Positions 18,693 to 26,980 of a stretch of 64,000 nt of DNA are shown in pieces (the first letter of the stretch is position 1; each line of letters opens with the position of its first letter). This stretch comes from Clostridium puniceum (lineage in GTDB: Bacteria > Bacillota > Clostridia > Clostridiales > Clostridiaceae): assembly GCF_002006345.1 (NCBI RefSeq), contig NZ_LZZM01000105.1:1-64000 (forward strand). The letters are read 5' to 3'. The translations under genes were made by a program, and so were the position numbers. Under the pieces are notes generated by a model that worked only from the letters and a program-made list of their open reading frames with translations, was not told the DNA's origin and searched no databases.

Positions 18693-19788
18693 ATGATTAT
18701 TGAGCTTGAAAAAGAATTAGTAAAGCTTCCTAGTATAAAAAAATCTATAGATGAAATGGGGGCTTCACTTTGACCGTGGAGGCTTAGAAAGAGAACTTCA
18801 TGAATTAGAAGGTCAAATGCAGGAACCAGGTTTTTGGGATGATATTAAAAGGGCAGAAGAAGTTACTAAAAAGAGCAAGGCTGTAAAAGACAAAATGGAG
18901 AATTTTGATAAGCTAAAATCTCAACTTGAAGACGTTGAAGTATTGAAAGAAATTATGGAAGAGGACGATGAAGAATCTGCTAATGAAATAATTGAAACTA
19001 TTAGGAAGATAGAAGTTCAAATTGATGATTACAACATGAAGGTGCTTTTAAGTGGAGAATATGATAAAAATAATGTAATTCTAACTTTACATGTTGGCGT
19101 TGGAGGTACTGATGCTAATGATTGGACTCAAATGCTTTTAAGAATGTATACAAGATGGTGTGAAAAACAAGGCTATAATGTTGAAACACTAGACTTAATT
19201 CCAGGGGAGGAAGCTGGAATCAAAAGTGTAACTTTAAAGGTTACTGGAGAATATGCATATGGATATTTAAAAGCTGAAAAGGGAATTCATAGATTAGTTA
19301 GAATTTCACCATATAATGCAAATGGTAAAAGACAAACTTCTTTTGCATCTATGGAAGTTCTTCCAGAGCTTACAAAGGAGCAGGATATTAACATAAAACC
19401 AGATGATCTTAAAATAGATACTTATAGATCATCTGGCGCTGGGGGACAGCATGTTAATACAACTGATTCAGCAGTAAGAATAACACATCTTCCTACAGGG
19501 ATAGTTGTTCAATGCCAAAATGAAAGAAGCCAAATTTCTAATAGGGATACAGCTATGGAAATGCTTAAATCTAAATTGGTTGAACTAAAAGAAAGAGCTC
19601 ATAAGGAAAAAATTGAAGACTTAACTGGGGAGTTAAAAGATATGGGCTGGGGAAGCCAAATAAGATCATATGTATTCCATCCATACAGTTTGGTTAAAGA
19701 TCATAGAACAAATTCTGAAACATCAAATGTTACCTCAGTAATGGATGGAGAAATAGATATGTTTATAAATGCTTATTTAAAGCAATAA
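18693..19788 (+). CDS. prfB: Peptide chain release factor 2, made by programmed +1 frameshift
   Basis: Translation begins at ATG 18693 after AAAAGGGGTGG and runs 26 codons (ending M-G-A-S-L) to an in-frame TGA at 18771. It then shifts +1 so that the CTT codon is followed by GAC and continues D-R-G-G-L-E-R-E-L to 19788, about 364 residues in all. RF2 hallmarks are visible: G-V-G-G-T-D-A-N-D-W-T, the conserved R-S-S-G-A-G-G-Q-H-V-N loop (GGQ peptide hydrolysis motif), and the region before it that reads stop codons TGA/TAA. Because RF2 decodes TGA, the shift regulates its own level. Annotation from the internal ATG at 18751 would give a wrong N-terminus. Confidence 0.95.
18756..18774 (+). promoter_or_regulatory. 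RF2 programmed frameshift site
   Basis: The slippery CTT-TGA-C (18768-18774) is preceded by GGGGG at 18757-18761, a Shine-Dalgarno-like stimulator. The CTT codon slips to TTT and GAC is read next. This is the classic prfB autoregulatory arrangement. Confidence 0.95.
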
Positions 19789-19821
19789 TAGAGCAAATAC
19801 AAGTTTTAACAAACCATTAAA

Positions 19822-19858
19822 AAGAGTTAAGATTAATTTTCTTAACTCTTATATTTTA
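19822..19858 (+). terminator. Terminator of prfB
   Basis: AAGAGTTAAG (19822-19831) pairs with CTTAACTCTT (19841-19850), followed by ATATTTTAT. The 180 bp after it hold no recognised gene. Confidence 0.8.
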
Positions 19859-20042
19859 TAAAAAATAATCTATATAAAATGAGTATCGGTAGTTAAAGTG
19901 CATTAAAGAATTGAAAGTACAATGTATATTACAAAATTATTAAATTGTCATTTCAATATCAGCATATGATGTTACGTAATACACCATAGTTTAATAATTT
20001 TTTATCTATAAAAATTATTGGAAATTATATTGAAGATTTTTA

Positions 20043-20082
20043 TTGACATAAAGAGAATTTTGAACTATAGTTGTATGTACAA
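20043..20082 (+). promoter_or_regulatory. marR promoter with overlapping palindromic operator
   Basis: TTGACA (20043-20048), a 17-nt spacer and TATAGT (20066-20071) form a strong promoter. TTGTATGTACAA (20071-20082), a perfect TTGTA-TG-TACAA palindrome, covers the start point. The same 12-mer recurs at 20650. This placement fits autorepression by the MarR protein. Confidence 0.7.
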
Positions 20083-20192
20083 ACAACAATTGAAAAATTA
20101 ATAATATATTTAGCTTGTGATCTATAATATAACTTATATAATAAGTTGAATATGTAAGTATTAAGAAATATATTATTGAAAGGAAAATGCAA

Positions 20193-20618
20193 ATGTTAGA
20201 TAGAAATCAATTATTAGGCGATTGCTTATACTATTCTATTAATAAGTTGTCAAGAATCGTAGGAAAGGTTGCTGATGAAGAATTTAGAATAACAGGACTT
20301 TCTCCAACATACGCCTTTCTTGTTAGTATTGTTAATGAATGCAATGGAATTACGCAGAAAGAAATAGGGGAAGTACTTGATGTAGCTCCTTCAACTATTA
20401 CAAGATTTATAGATAAGCTTGAGAATAGTGGCCATTTAGAGAGGCGAATAGAAGGAAAGAACTCTTTTATTTATTCAACAGAAAAAGGGAAAGCAATCCA
20501 AAAAGATATAAATAAAGCTTGGAGTAATCTTCATGCTATATATATAAATTATCTTGGCGAAGAAGGATGTAAAGATTTAACTAAGACACTCAATGATACC
20601 TGTGCTAAATTAAAATAA
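20193..20618 (+). CDS. MarR-family transcriptional regulator
   Basis: About 141 residues from ATG 20193. The ATG at 20187 is only 3 nt after AGG (20181-20183), which makes 20193 the better start. The winged helix is visible as N-G-I-T-Q-K-E-I-G-E-V-L, V-A-P-S-T-I-T-R-F-I-D-K-L-E, G-H-L-E-R-R-I-E-G-K-N and Y-S-T-E-K-G-K. No cysteine-based sensor is obvious. It likely represses itself and the following nitroreductase unit through the shared palindromes at 20071 and 20650. The effector is unknown; MarR proteins with nitroreductase and ABM-type neighbours often answer to electrophiles or oxidants. Confidence 0.82.
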   Translation: MLDRNQLLGDCLYYSINKLSRIVGKVADEEFRITGLSPTYAFLVSIVNECNGITQKEIGEVLDVAPSTITRFIDKLENSGHLERRIEGKNSFIYSTEKGKAIQKDINKAWSNLHAIYINYLGEEGCKDLTKTLNDTCAKLK

Positions 20619-20640
20619 ATTTTAATTTAGCTTATTTTTA
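20605..20640 (+). terminator. AT-rich terminator overlapping the end of marR
   Basis: CTAAATTAAAA (20605-20615) pairs with TTTTAATTTAG (20620-20630), followed by CTTATTTTTA. Confidence 0.65.
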
Positions 20641-20649
20641 GAATGTCAT

Positions 20650-20661
20650 TTGTATGTACAA
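20650..20661 (+). promoter_or_regulatory. Second MarR operator, TTGTATGTACAA
   Basis: Identical to the palindrome in the marR promoter and 175 bp upstream of the nitroreductase gene. A TAGAAT at 20639 could be a -10, but no good -35 is seen. Confidence 0.6.
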
Positions 20662-20835
20662 CTAAATTAACATACTAATAAAACTAAAAAAGAAATTTAT
20701 ATTTATATGTTCTAAAAAATTTTGTTCATTAAGATTTAATTTCTATATTAGAGTGATTGGATAAAACAACCAACTAAATTATGAACTTTCTTAATTAGAA
20801 CTTATATTATATTTTAATTAAATGGAGGAATAAAA

Positions 20836-21342
20836 ATGGAAGCAATTTTTAAAAGAAAAAGTGTAAGAAAGTATGAAGATAGAGCAGTAGAAAAAGAAAA
20901 GATAGAGAAGTTATTAAGAGCAATTATGCAAGCACCATCAGCAGTTAATCAACAACCTTGGGAAGTTATTGTTATTGAAAATAAAGAAACTCTTAAGAAA
21001 TTATCTGAAATGAGCCCTTATTCAAAAATGGTAGCAGACTCTCCCGTTACTTTTATACTTGCAGCAAATAAGAATAATTTAAAAGTCCCTTCAGCATGGC
21101 AGCAAGATATGGGTGCAGCAACACAAAATCTTTTACTTGAAGCTGTAGAATTAGAACTTGGAGGAGTATGGTTAGGAACTGCTACTTCAGACGATACTAT
21201 GGAATTTGTAAGAAAGCTTTTTGATTTACCAGAAAATATACTACCATTTTCAGTAGTACCAATAGGATATCCTGATCAGCAAAATAGTGATGTTATTGAT
21301 AGATTTAATAAAGAAAAAGTTCATTATGAAGGGTGGAAATAG
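20836..21342 (+). CDS. Nitroreductase-family FMN oxidoreductase
   Basis: 168 residues. The N-terminal F-K-R-K-S-V-R-K-Y-E-D-R motif and A-I-M-Q-A-P-S-A-V-N-Q-Q-P-W-E bind FMN phosphate and ring. Later come A-A-T-Q-N-L-L-L-E-A, E-L-G-G-V-W-L-G-T-A and a final V-V-P-I-G-Y-P. Such small nitroreductases reduce nitro groups, quinones or other electrophiles with NAD(P)H. AATGGAGG precedes the ATG. The ABM gene starts 1 bp after its stop, so they form an operon, probably under the MarR regulator. Substrate unknown. Confidence 0.85.
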   Translation: MEAIFKRKSVRKYEDRAVEKEKIEKLLRAIMQAPSAVNQQPWEVIVIENKETLKKLSEMSPYSKMVADSPVTFILAANKNNLKVPSAWQQDMGAATQNLLLEAVELELGGVWLGTATSDDTMEFVRKLFDLPENILPFSVVPIGYPDQQNSDVIDRFNKEKVHYEGWK

Positions 21343-21343
21343 T

Positions 21344-21631
21344 ATGATAAAAATAATAGCTAAAAATTTTGTGAAAAAAGATAAGATTGAAGAAGTTTTG
21401 AAACTCTCAAAGGAATTAGTTGAAGCAACAGTTAAGGAAGAGGGATGCATAAGTTATGAAATGTATCAGGATGTAAAAGATAATACTATACTTACAATGA
21501 TAGAAACTTGGGAGAATAAAGAAACATTGACGTTGCATTCACAATCAGAACATTTCCAAAGGATAGTACCAACTATGTCTGTTTTTATGGAAAAGCCAAC
21601 TGAGATGAATGTATATAACAAAGTATTATAG
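21344..21631 (+). CDS. Antibiotic biosynthesis monooxygenase (ABM) domain protein, YgiN-like
   Basis: 95 residues from ATG 21344, which has GAAGGGTGG upstream; earlier in-frame codons lie inside the nitroreductase gene. A single ferredoxin-like ABM domain is seen: F-V-K-K-D-K-I-E-E-V-L-K-L, E-E-G-C-I-S-Y-E-M-Y-Q-D, and I-E-T-W-E-N-K-E-T-L-T-L-H-S-Q-S-E-H-F. These small dimers act as quinol monooxygenases or bind quinone-like molecules. Pairing with a nitroreductase suggests handling of quinones or nitroaromatics. Confidence 0.82.
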   Translation: MIKIIAKNFVKKDKIEEVLKLSKELVEATVKEEGCISYEMYQDVKDNTILTMIETWENKETLTLHSQSEHFQRIVPTMSVFMEKPTEMNVYNKVL

Positions 21632-21672
21632 GTAGAATAAAAAAATAAATATTTTGTGAAAGGATAGCTAGC

Positions 21673-22053
21673 ATGGAGTCTTTAGAAAGATATTTTACAT
21701 TATTTGATGAATCAAGAATAAGTAAAAAAGCAAGGTTGGAGTTAATTAACATTTTTTCAGAGAATATGTCCTTTGTTTTAAATGGTCGTGAGAAGAATGG
21801 GATCGAGCAATGGGAAAATTTTTTGGATTTAATTTTTACAAATAATATAGATATTAAGCATATGCATGAAGGCTGGAAGTTTATCCAAGAGACAAAAAGA
21901 TATGAAACTAGATGGGCAGTCTGTGGTAAACGAAAAGACGGAACTGTATATACACAACTTGGTAAGGATATTGCTGAATTAGATGAGGATGGAAAAATTA
22001 AATATCTCGAAAACGTACCTGACAATTCTGGAATATTTAATGTATACAAATAA
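21673..22053 (+). CDS. SnoaL/NTF2-like domain protein
   Basis: 126 residues with the size and pattern of a single NTF2-like cone: an N-terminal helical part (LERYFTLFDESRISKKARL), N-I-F-S-E-N-M-S-F-V-L-N-G-R, then strands with H-M-H-E-G-W-K-F, E-T-R-W-A-V-C-G-K and G-K-D-I-A-E-L-D-E-D-G-K-I. Such folds serve as small hydrolases, isomerases or binding proteins. It follows the ABM gene by 41 bp with AAAGGA before ATG, and is likely part of the same detoxification unit. No specific activity can be named. Confidence 0.6.
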   Translation: MESLERYFTLFDESRISKKARLELINIFSENMSFVLNGREKNGIEQWENFLDLIFTNNIDIKHMHEGWKFIQETKRYETRWAVCGKRKDGTVYTQLGKDIAELDEDGKIKYLENVPDNSGIFNVYK

Positions 22054-22072
22054 AGTAAAATATAAAAAAATA

Positions 22073-22116
22073 AAAGATAAGAAGATATATTTAATAAATA
22101 TATCTTCTTATCTTTT
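22073..22116. terminator. Bidirectional terminator
   Basis: A near-perfect ~19-nt stem (22073-22091 / 22097-22116) has A-run and T-run flanks. It serves the NTF2-like gene on + and the membrane protein gene on -. Confidence 0.85.
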
Positions 22117-22160
22117 CTGTTTGCTAAAATTATTAATCTAAACACAATATGGTTGAAAAT

Positions 22161-22493
22161 TTATATTACCTTATAAAACATATCAACCAAAGAATACACA
22201 ACTGTAAGTACAATGCAAACATATAAAGATATATTTAAGCCAGGTTTAAGTATTGACATGATACCACCAACCACAAGTGCCAACATTATTACTACACTTA
22301 TAAATTTAAAGAAACCAGATTTATTTGTAAGTAGGGTTGTCACAGAAGAAAACATTATTAAAATTAGGGTTAAAAAATAAAATATATTTTTTAAATCAAG
22401 TGAATAATTCATTATCTTAAATTCGTTTAAAGCTAGAATGGAAAGAATAAACAACAATAGAAAAGAACATATTTTACTAATATTTTTAATCAT
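22161..22493 (-). CDS. Small membrane protein, four predicted TM segments (unknown)
   Basis: 110 residues. Four hydrophobic spans are visible: K-I-C-S-F-L-L-L-F-I-L-S-I-L-A-L, I-F-Y-F-L-T-L-I-L-I-M-F, F-I-S-V-V-I-M-L-A-L-V-V-G-G-I and I-S-L-Y-V-C-I-V-L-T-V-V-Y. AAAGGCGG on the minus strand lies just before the ATG. It is transcribed alone, divergent from the two-component genes. I do not recognise a family. Confidence 0.65.
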   Translation of the reverse strand: MIKNISKICSFLLLFILSILALNEFKIMNYSLDLKNIFYFLTLILIMFSSVTTLLTNKSGFFKFISVVIMLALVVGGIMSILKPGLNISLYVCIVLTVVYSLVDMFYKVI

Positions 22494-22645
22494 AAAATCG
22501 CCGCCTTTTGGTAAATATTTACATAATAATTATACAGTTAGATTTTTATAGGAGCAACAAAAAATTTACCAAGAAATTAATTCCTATAATTACATAAATC
22601 TGTGATAAAATAGATTCATAGATTCAATTTAGGGGGTATTTTATT

Positions 22646-23341
22646 ATGAATATTTTGATAGCAGAAGATGAAAAAGATATTCGAAATCTAATTTCACTGC
22701 ATATGAGAAAAGAAAATTATGAAGTATTTGAAGCAGCAGATGGAAAAGAAGCTTTAACAATTTTTGAAAATGAAAAAATTGATTTGATTTTATTAGATAT
22801 AATGATGCCAAATGTAGATGGCATTTCAGTAATACAAAAGGTAAGAGCTGTTTCAACAATACCTATAATCTGCATTACTGCAATGGGAAATGATTCTGAT
22901 AAGGTTTTAGCACTAGGACTTGGAGCTGATGATTATTTAGTTAAACCAATAAGTCCAATTGAATTATCAGCTAGAGTTGCTTCTAACCTTAGAAGATGTT
23001 ATAAATATGTAGAACACAAGGATATAGTATATTCTACTGGTGAATTAAAATTATTCACTGAAACCTTTGAAGTTTATAGAGAAGATAAGAAGATTGATTT
23101 AAATCCAAAGGAATTTAAAATTTTAAAATTATTAATTTCTAATTTAGGTAAGGTTTTTACAAAAAAACAAATTTATGAAGAAGTATGGGAAGAAGCTTAC
23201 TTTGGAGATTCAAATAATATAATGGTTCATTTAAGCCATATTAGAGAAAAAATCGAAGATGATCCTAAAAATCCAGTTTACATAAAAACTATAAGGGGGA
23301 TAGGATACAAAATTGAAAGGGTTCATACCAATGAGAATTAA
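22646..23341 (+). CDS. OmpR-family response regulator (VanR-like)
   Basis: 231 residues. The receiver domain (1-115) has acidic E-D-E near the start, phospho-acceptor D in L-L-L-D-I-M-M-P, T in C-I-T-A-M-G, and K in L-V-K-P-I. The C-terminal winged helix (about 130-225) shows L-N-P-K-E-F-K-I-L-K-L-L, V-F-T-K-K-Q-I-Y-E-E-V-W and H-I-R-E-K-I-E-D-D-P-K-N-P-V-Y-I-K-T-I-R-G-I-G-Y-K. AGGGGG precedes the ATG. The kinase gene overlaps its end by 11 bp. Confidence 0.92.
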   Translation: MNILIAEDEKDIRNLISLHMRKENYEVFEAADGKEALTIFENEKIDLILLDIMMPNVDGISVIQKVRAVSTIPIICITAMGNDSDKVLALGLGADDYLVKPISPIELSARVASNLRRCYKYVEHKDIVYSTGELKLFTETFEVYREDKKIDLNPKEFKILKLLISNLGKVFTKKQIYEEVWEEAYFGDSNNIMVHLSHIREKIEDDPKNPVYIKTIRGIGYKIERVHTNEN

Positions 23342-24815
23342 GAAAATAAAAAGAAATGTTACAGCAGAACTATTTTTTATATATTTTCTTGGATATATTG
23401 CTATTACTATAATATTAGTGGTAGGCGTTGTATTCTCGATTGGAGCATATAAGATTTTGTGCAATCCACGTACATATAATTCTAATTTTGCAGAGTTAGA
23501 AAATAAGCTATTAGAGGACTATAGCAAAATAACAGACGATAATTTAGCGGACATAGATGGGTTTGTTGTAAAGATTAATAGCAAAAGTGAAGTAGTTTAT
23601 ACTAGAGGACATGTTATAGATGAATTTAAAGCTTTAAATATACAAAGCTATATGTATTTATCAGGTCTTACACAGGAAAATAAAATTTTATTAAATGAAG
23701 ATATTATAGCTCATGCTGTATTAGAGGAATTTAATAATTCTATAGTTAATACAAAAAATAATATTAAGTATTCATTATATAGCAAATATTTACCTGAGGA
23801 AAATTCAATGATTGTAGTTGGATGTCCATATTCAAAAATTACACAGCCTAATATATTGACTAAAATAATTCCATCTAAGTCACTAGTGCAAATATTGAGT
23901 TTATTTAATGTATTATTAATTCTGTTGATTGTATATGTTTTTGCAAAAGCAACGTCTAGAATTTTTATAAAACCGATTAAGGCATTATTAAGTGGTGTTA
24001 TGGAGATAGCTAATAACAATTATGATATAAATATTAAGATTGATACAAAAAATGAATTTTTAGATTTAGCAAATGGTTTTAATATGATGGCTGAAACTAT
24101 AAGAAATGAAATAAGGGAAAAGGAAAAATTAGAAAAAATAAGAGAAGCTTTAATCTTAGATATATCTCATGATTTGAAAAATCCACTTACTTCCATATTA
24201 GGATATAGTGAAACTTTAATTAACAATAGAGAGATAGAGGATAAAGAAAAGCTTGAATATTTAAATATAATAAATAAAAATTCGTATAGAGCTAATAAGC
24301 TTATAAGTGACTTATTTGAATTTTCCTTATATGATAATTCTGATTATAAATTTAATTTAGAAAAAGGTGATATATCAGAAGTTTTAAGGCAGATTGTTGC
24401 TAATTATATTCCAGAATTTGAGCATAATAAATTTGAATATGATTTTGACATACCAGAAGAATCATATTATGTAATGATGGAGGAAGAAAAATTAACTAGA
24501 GCTATTAATAACATTTTAGATAATAAGTTAAAATATAATCCAGTTGGAACTACTATTGGTATAAAGGTTGAAATTAGAGAATCGTATTTTTGTGTTGTAT
24601 TTTCAGATAATGGAGAAAGTATACCGAAAAAATATAGAGAAAGTATATTTAATCCGTTTGTAAGGATAGATAAATCTAGAAATTCTAAAACAGGAGGAAC
24701 AGGACTGGGCTTATCTATTACAAAGAAAATAATAAACAAACATTATGGAGGAATAAGAATTCTTAATAGTGAAATTGGGACAAGTTTTGAAATTATGCTG
24801 CCAATAGTCAAGTAA
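23331..24815 (+). CDS. Sensor histidine kinase (VanS-like)
   Basis: About 494 residues from ATG 23331; a TTG six codons earlier is less likely. TM1 near residues 15-40, an extracellular loop of about 155 residues, TM2 near 195-215, HAMP, then the H-box D-I-S-H-D-L-K-N-P-L-T-S-I-L-G-Y-S and ATPase motifs N-N-I-L-D-N-K-L-K-Y-N, F-S-D-N-G-E-S-I-P and G-G-T-G-L-G-L-S-I. It partners the upstream regulator. The downstream CPBP-like, M50 and sugar-binding genes could belong to its envelope-related regulon, but no site was found. Confidence 0.88.
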   Translation: MRIKKIKRNVTAELFFIYFLGYIAITIILVVGVVFSIGAYKILCNPRTYNSNFAELENKLLEDYSKITDDNLADIDGFVVKINSKSEVVYTRGHVIDEFKALNIQSYMYLSGLTQENKILLNEDIIAHAVLEEFNNSIVNTKNNIKYSLYSKYLPEENSMIVVGCPYSKITQPNILTKIIPSKSLVQILSLFNVLLILLIVYVFAKATSRIFIKPIKALLSGVMEIANNNYDINIKIDTKNEFLDLANGFNMMAETIRNEIREKEKLEKIREALILDISHDLKNPLTSILGYSETLINNREIEDKEKLEYLNIINKNSYRANKLISDLFEFSLYDNSDYKFNLEKGDISEVLRQIVANYIPEFEHNKFEYDFDIPEESYYVMMEEEKLTRAINNILDNKLKYNPVGTTIGIKVEIRESYFCVVFSDNGESIPKKYRESIFNPFVRIDKSRNSKTGGTGLGLSITKKIINKHYGGIRILNSEIGTSFEIMLPIVK

Positions 24816-24973
24816 AATTAATATTTTTAAGGTTAAATTAATGTTATTATAAGCAGTATTTAATAGGGTAGGCTTATAATAAGTATAATTAATAGATTGG
24901 ATTTAATAAATAATGATAAAAGATGTTGTAATAACTCAATTTACCAGTTAGATTAAAGAGAGGAGGTGCCTTT

Positions 24974-25837
24974 TTGAAGTTTGATAATGACTTTAGAGAA
25001 ATGAAAATTAGACACATTGTAGTAATGTTTTTGATTATAATGTTTTTTACAATAGTAGCTGTAATTATAACATTATTGAGGAATGGTGATTTGAGCAATA
25101 CAGATACTAATATACTAAGTTTATTTATTGAAAGTTCGTTAGTTTTTATGATTGCTTATAAGCTTAGACTCTCAAAGAAAAATGTAAAGAATTTATGTGA
25201 AGATTTTAGAGAAAATTTAAATGTAAAAGAAATGATTTTGATTATTTTATTCATTACATGTATAAAAATTGGTTCAAATAATATTTTGATTGATTTAGCT
25301 TATATGATTAACCCGGATTTTGCCAATTGGTTTGTAAGTGAGTCGGAAACAGGAATTAGTTCGATGACTGATTATTGGATAGTATTTATAATGTCAGTTT
25401 TTTTAGCTCCATTCACAGAAGAAATAATATTTAGAAGTACATTGTTTAAAAGACTTTCAAAAAAATTTAATGTTTATATCGGATTAATTGTATCATCCAT
25501 AATTTTCAGTTCAATTAATTTTGGCCCTCAAATGGTGGGAATATTTTTATTTGGAATATTAAATTGTATGTTATATGTAAAATATGAAAATATTTTAATG
25601 CCTATGTTTATATATTTTATTGATGGTATTATCAGTATGATATTAGTTATTTTATTAAATCAATTTGGAAATCAAACTATTGTTTTAACTTTAAAGGATA
25701 TGATTTTATATGCAGTTTCAGGAGTTGGATTATTTGCTATAGGAATGGTGTTTTTTGTCAAATTTATAAAAGAAAATAAGGTTTACTTAAGAGAAATGTA
25801 TGATAAGAAAAACACTTTAGAGCTTAATCAAATTTAA
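24974..25837 (+). CDS. CPBP-family membrane protein lacking catalytic histidines
   Basis: 287 residues with about eight hydrophobic spans. It starts at TTG 24974, 7 nt after AGGAGG. The CPBP (Abi/CAAX protease) motif 1 is intact: F-T-E-E-I-I-F-R-S. But the motif-2 histidine is replaced (I-I-F-S-S-I-N-F-G), and so is the one in motif 3 (M-P-M-F-I-Y-F-I-D-G, where P-x-x-x-H is expected). The protein is therefore probably a non-proteolytic CPBP relative, perhaps a scaffold. It lies 160 bp after the kinase gene. Confidence 0.7.
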   Translation: MKFDNDFREMKIRHIVVMFLIIMFFTIVAVIITLLRNGDLSNTDTNILSLFIESSLVFMIAYKLRLSKKNVKNLCEDFRENLNVKEMILIILFITCIKIGSNNILIDLAYMINPDFANWFVSESETGISSMTDYWIVFIMSVFLAPFTEEIIFRSTLFKRLSKKFNVYIGLIVSSIIFSSINFGPQMVGIFLFGILNCMLYVKYENILMPMFIYFIDGIISMILVILLNQFGNQTIVLTLKDMILYAVSGVGLFAIGMVFFVKFIKENKVYLREMYDKKNTLELNQI

Positions 25838-25959
25838 GAGTTTAGAGCATACAAAAGAATTATTATAATTTAGAAATATAAAAAAGAGTAAGTCTTTTCA
25901 GTTCATATTATTTGAGTAATATTAGATAAATGAATTTAATAATAATGAAGGAGAAGAAC

Positions 25960-26865
25960 ATGGACAATTATGAAAATAAAATAGAAGTTATTAACTCAAA
26001 TGTCAATGAAGATCTTGAGGAAGAAAAAATTAATGCTGATATAGAAACAGAAAATAAGAAGGAGAATTTTGCAACACGATTAAAATCTAAAAAAGGGCTT
26101 TTGGGGATATTAGGAATTTTTCTTTTAGCGATTTTAAAATTTAAAGCAATTATCTTTTTAGTTTTAGGTAAGTTGAAGTTTCTATTAGTATTATTGAAGT
26201 TAGGTAAATTTGCGTCAACTATTGGATCTATGCTGTTTATGATTGTAATATATGCTCAGATGTATGGATGGATATTTGGCATTGGTTTTGTTATTTTGTT
26301 ATTGGTTCATGAAATGGGGCATTACATGGTTGCAAAATCAATTAAATTAGATGTGAGCCTTCCAATATTTATTCCTTTTGTAGGTGCAGCAATTAGAATG
26401 AAGGAAGAACCTAAAGATGCAGTAATAGAGGCAAAAATGGCAATAGGTGGACCTTTAGTTGGAAGTTTAGGTGCATTAGTTTGTTTATTATTAGGCTTTT
26501 TATTAAAAAAAGATGTTTTAATTGCACTTGCTTATACAGGCTTTATGTTAAATTTGTTTAATCTTATACCTTTGCATCCTCTTGATGGAGGAAGAATTGT
26601 ATCAGCTATATCACCTAAATTATGGTTAATTGGAATACCAATAGGTATAATTGCTCTTTTTAAAGCTTTTAATCCAATTATAGTGTTGTTACTTATACTT
26701 GGAGTTATAAAAGTTATTGAACAGTATAGAAATCCAAATAAATATTATTATAAAGTAAAAACATCTACAAGGTGGATATTTGCCTTAAATTATTTTGGGT
26801 TAATGTTGCTTCTTGGTCTTGGAATAACATATGTTCATGGTATTCACTTAAATATGATTGCATAA
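25960..26865 (+). CDS. Site-2-protease-family (M50) membrane metalloprotease
   Basis: About 301 residues from ATG 25960, with AAGGAG upstream; earlier in-frame ATGs lack a site. A charged cytoplasmic N-terminus of ~45 residues is followed by several TM helices. The zinc motif H-E-M-G-H falls within V-L-L-V-H-E-M-G-H-Y-M-V-A-K, and the third ligand lies in N-L-I-P-L-H-P-L-D-G-G-R. It resembles the RseP/SpoIVFB/YwhC class, which cleaves within membranes. Substrate unknown. Confidence 0.85.
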   Translation: MDNYENKIEVINSNVNEDLEEEKINADIETENKKENFATRLKSKKGLLGILGIFLLAILKFKAIIFLVLGKLKFLLVLLKLGKFASTIGSMLFMIVIYAQMYGWIFGIGFVILLLVHEMGHYMVAKSIKLDVSLPIFIPFVGAAIRMKEEPKDAVIEAKMAIGGPLVGSLGALVCLLLGFLLKKDVLIALAYTGFMLNLFNLIPLHPLDGGRIVSAISPKLWLIGIPIGIIALFKAFNPIIVLLLILGVIKVIEQYRNPNKYYYKVKTSTRWIFALNYFGLMLLLGLGITYVHGIHLNMIA

Positions 26866-26980
26866 AATTAGATATTTAGATATGTTTATACAATATTATT
26901 ATTCAATATGAATAAATTTTAAAACAAAAGGTAATATAATAGTAAATCTATAATTTAATCGATATAAATGGAGGATTAAA

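Noticed and set aside
21585..22145. 186-codon minus-strand frame opposite the NTF2-like gene
   Set aside because: It overlaps a gene with good start signals, covers the bidirectional terminator, and its composition is that of an antisense shadow.
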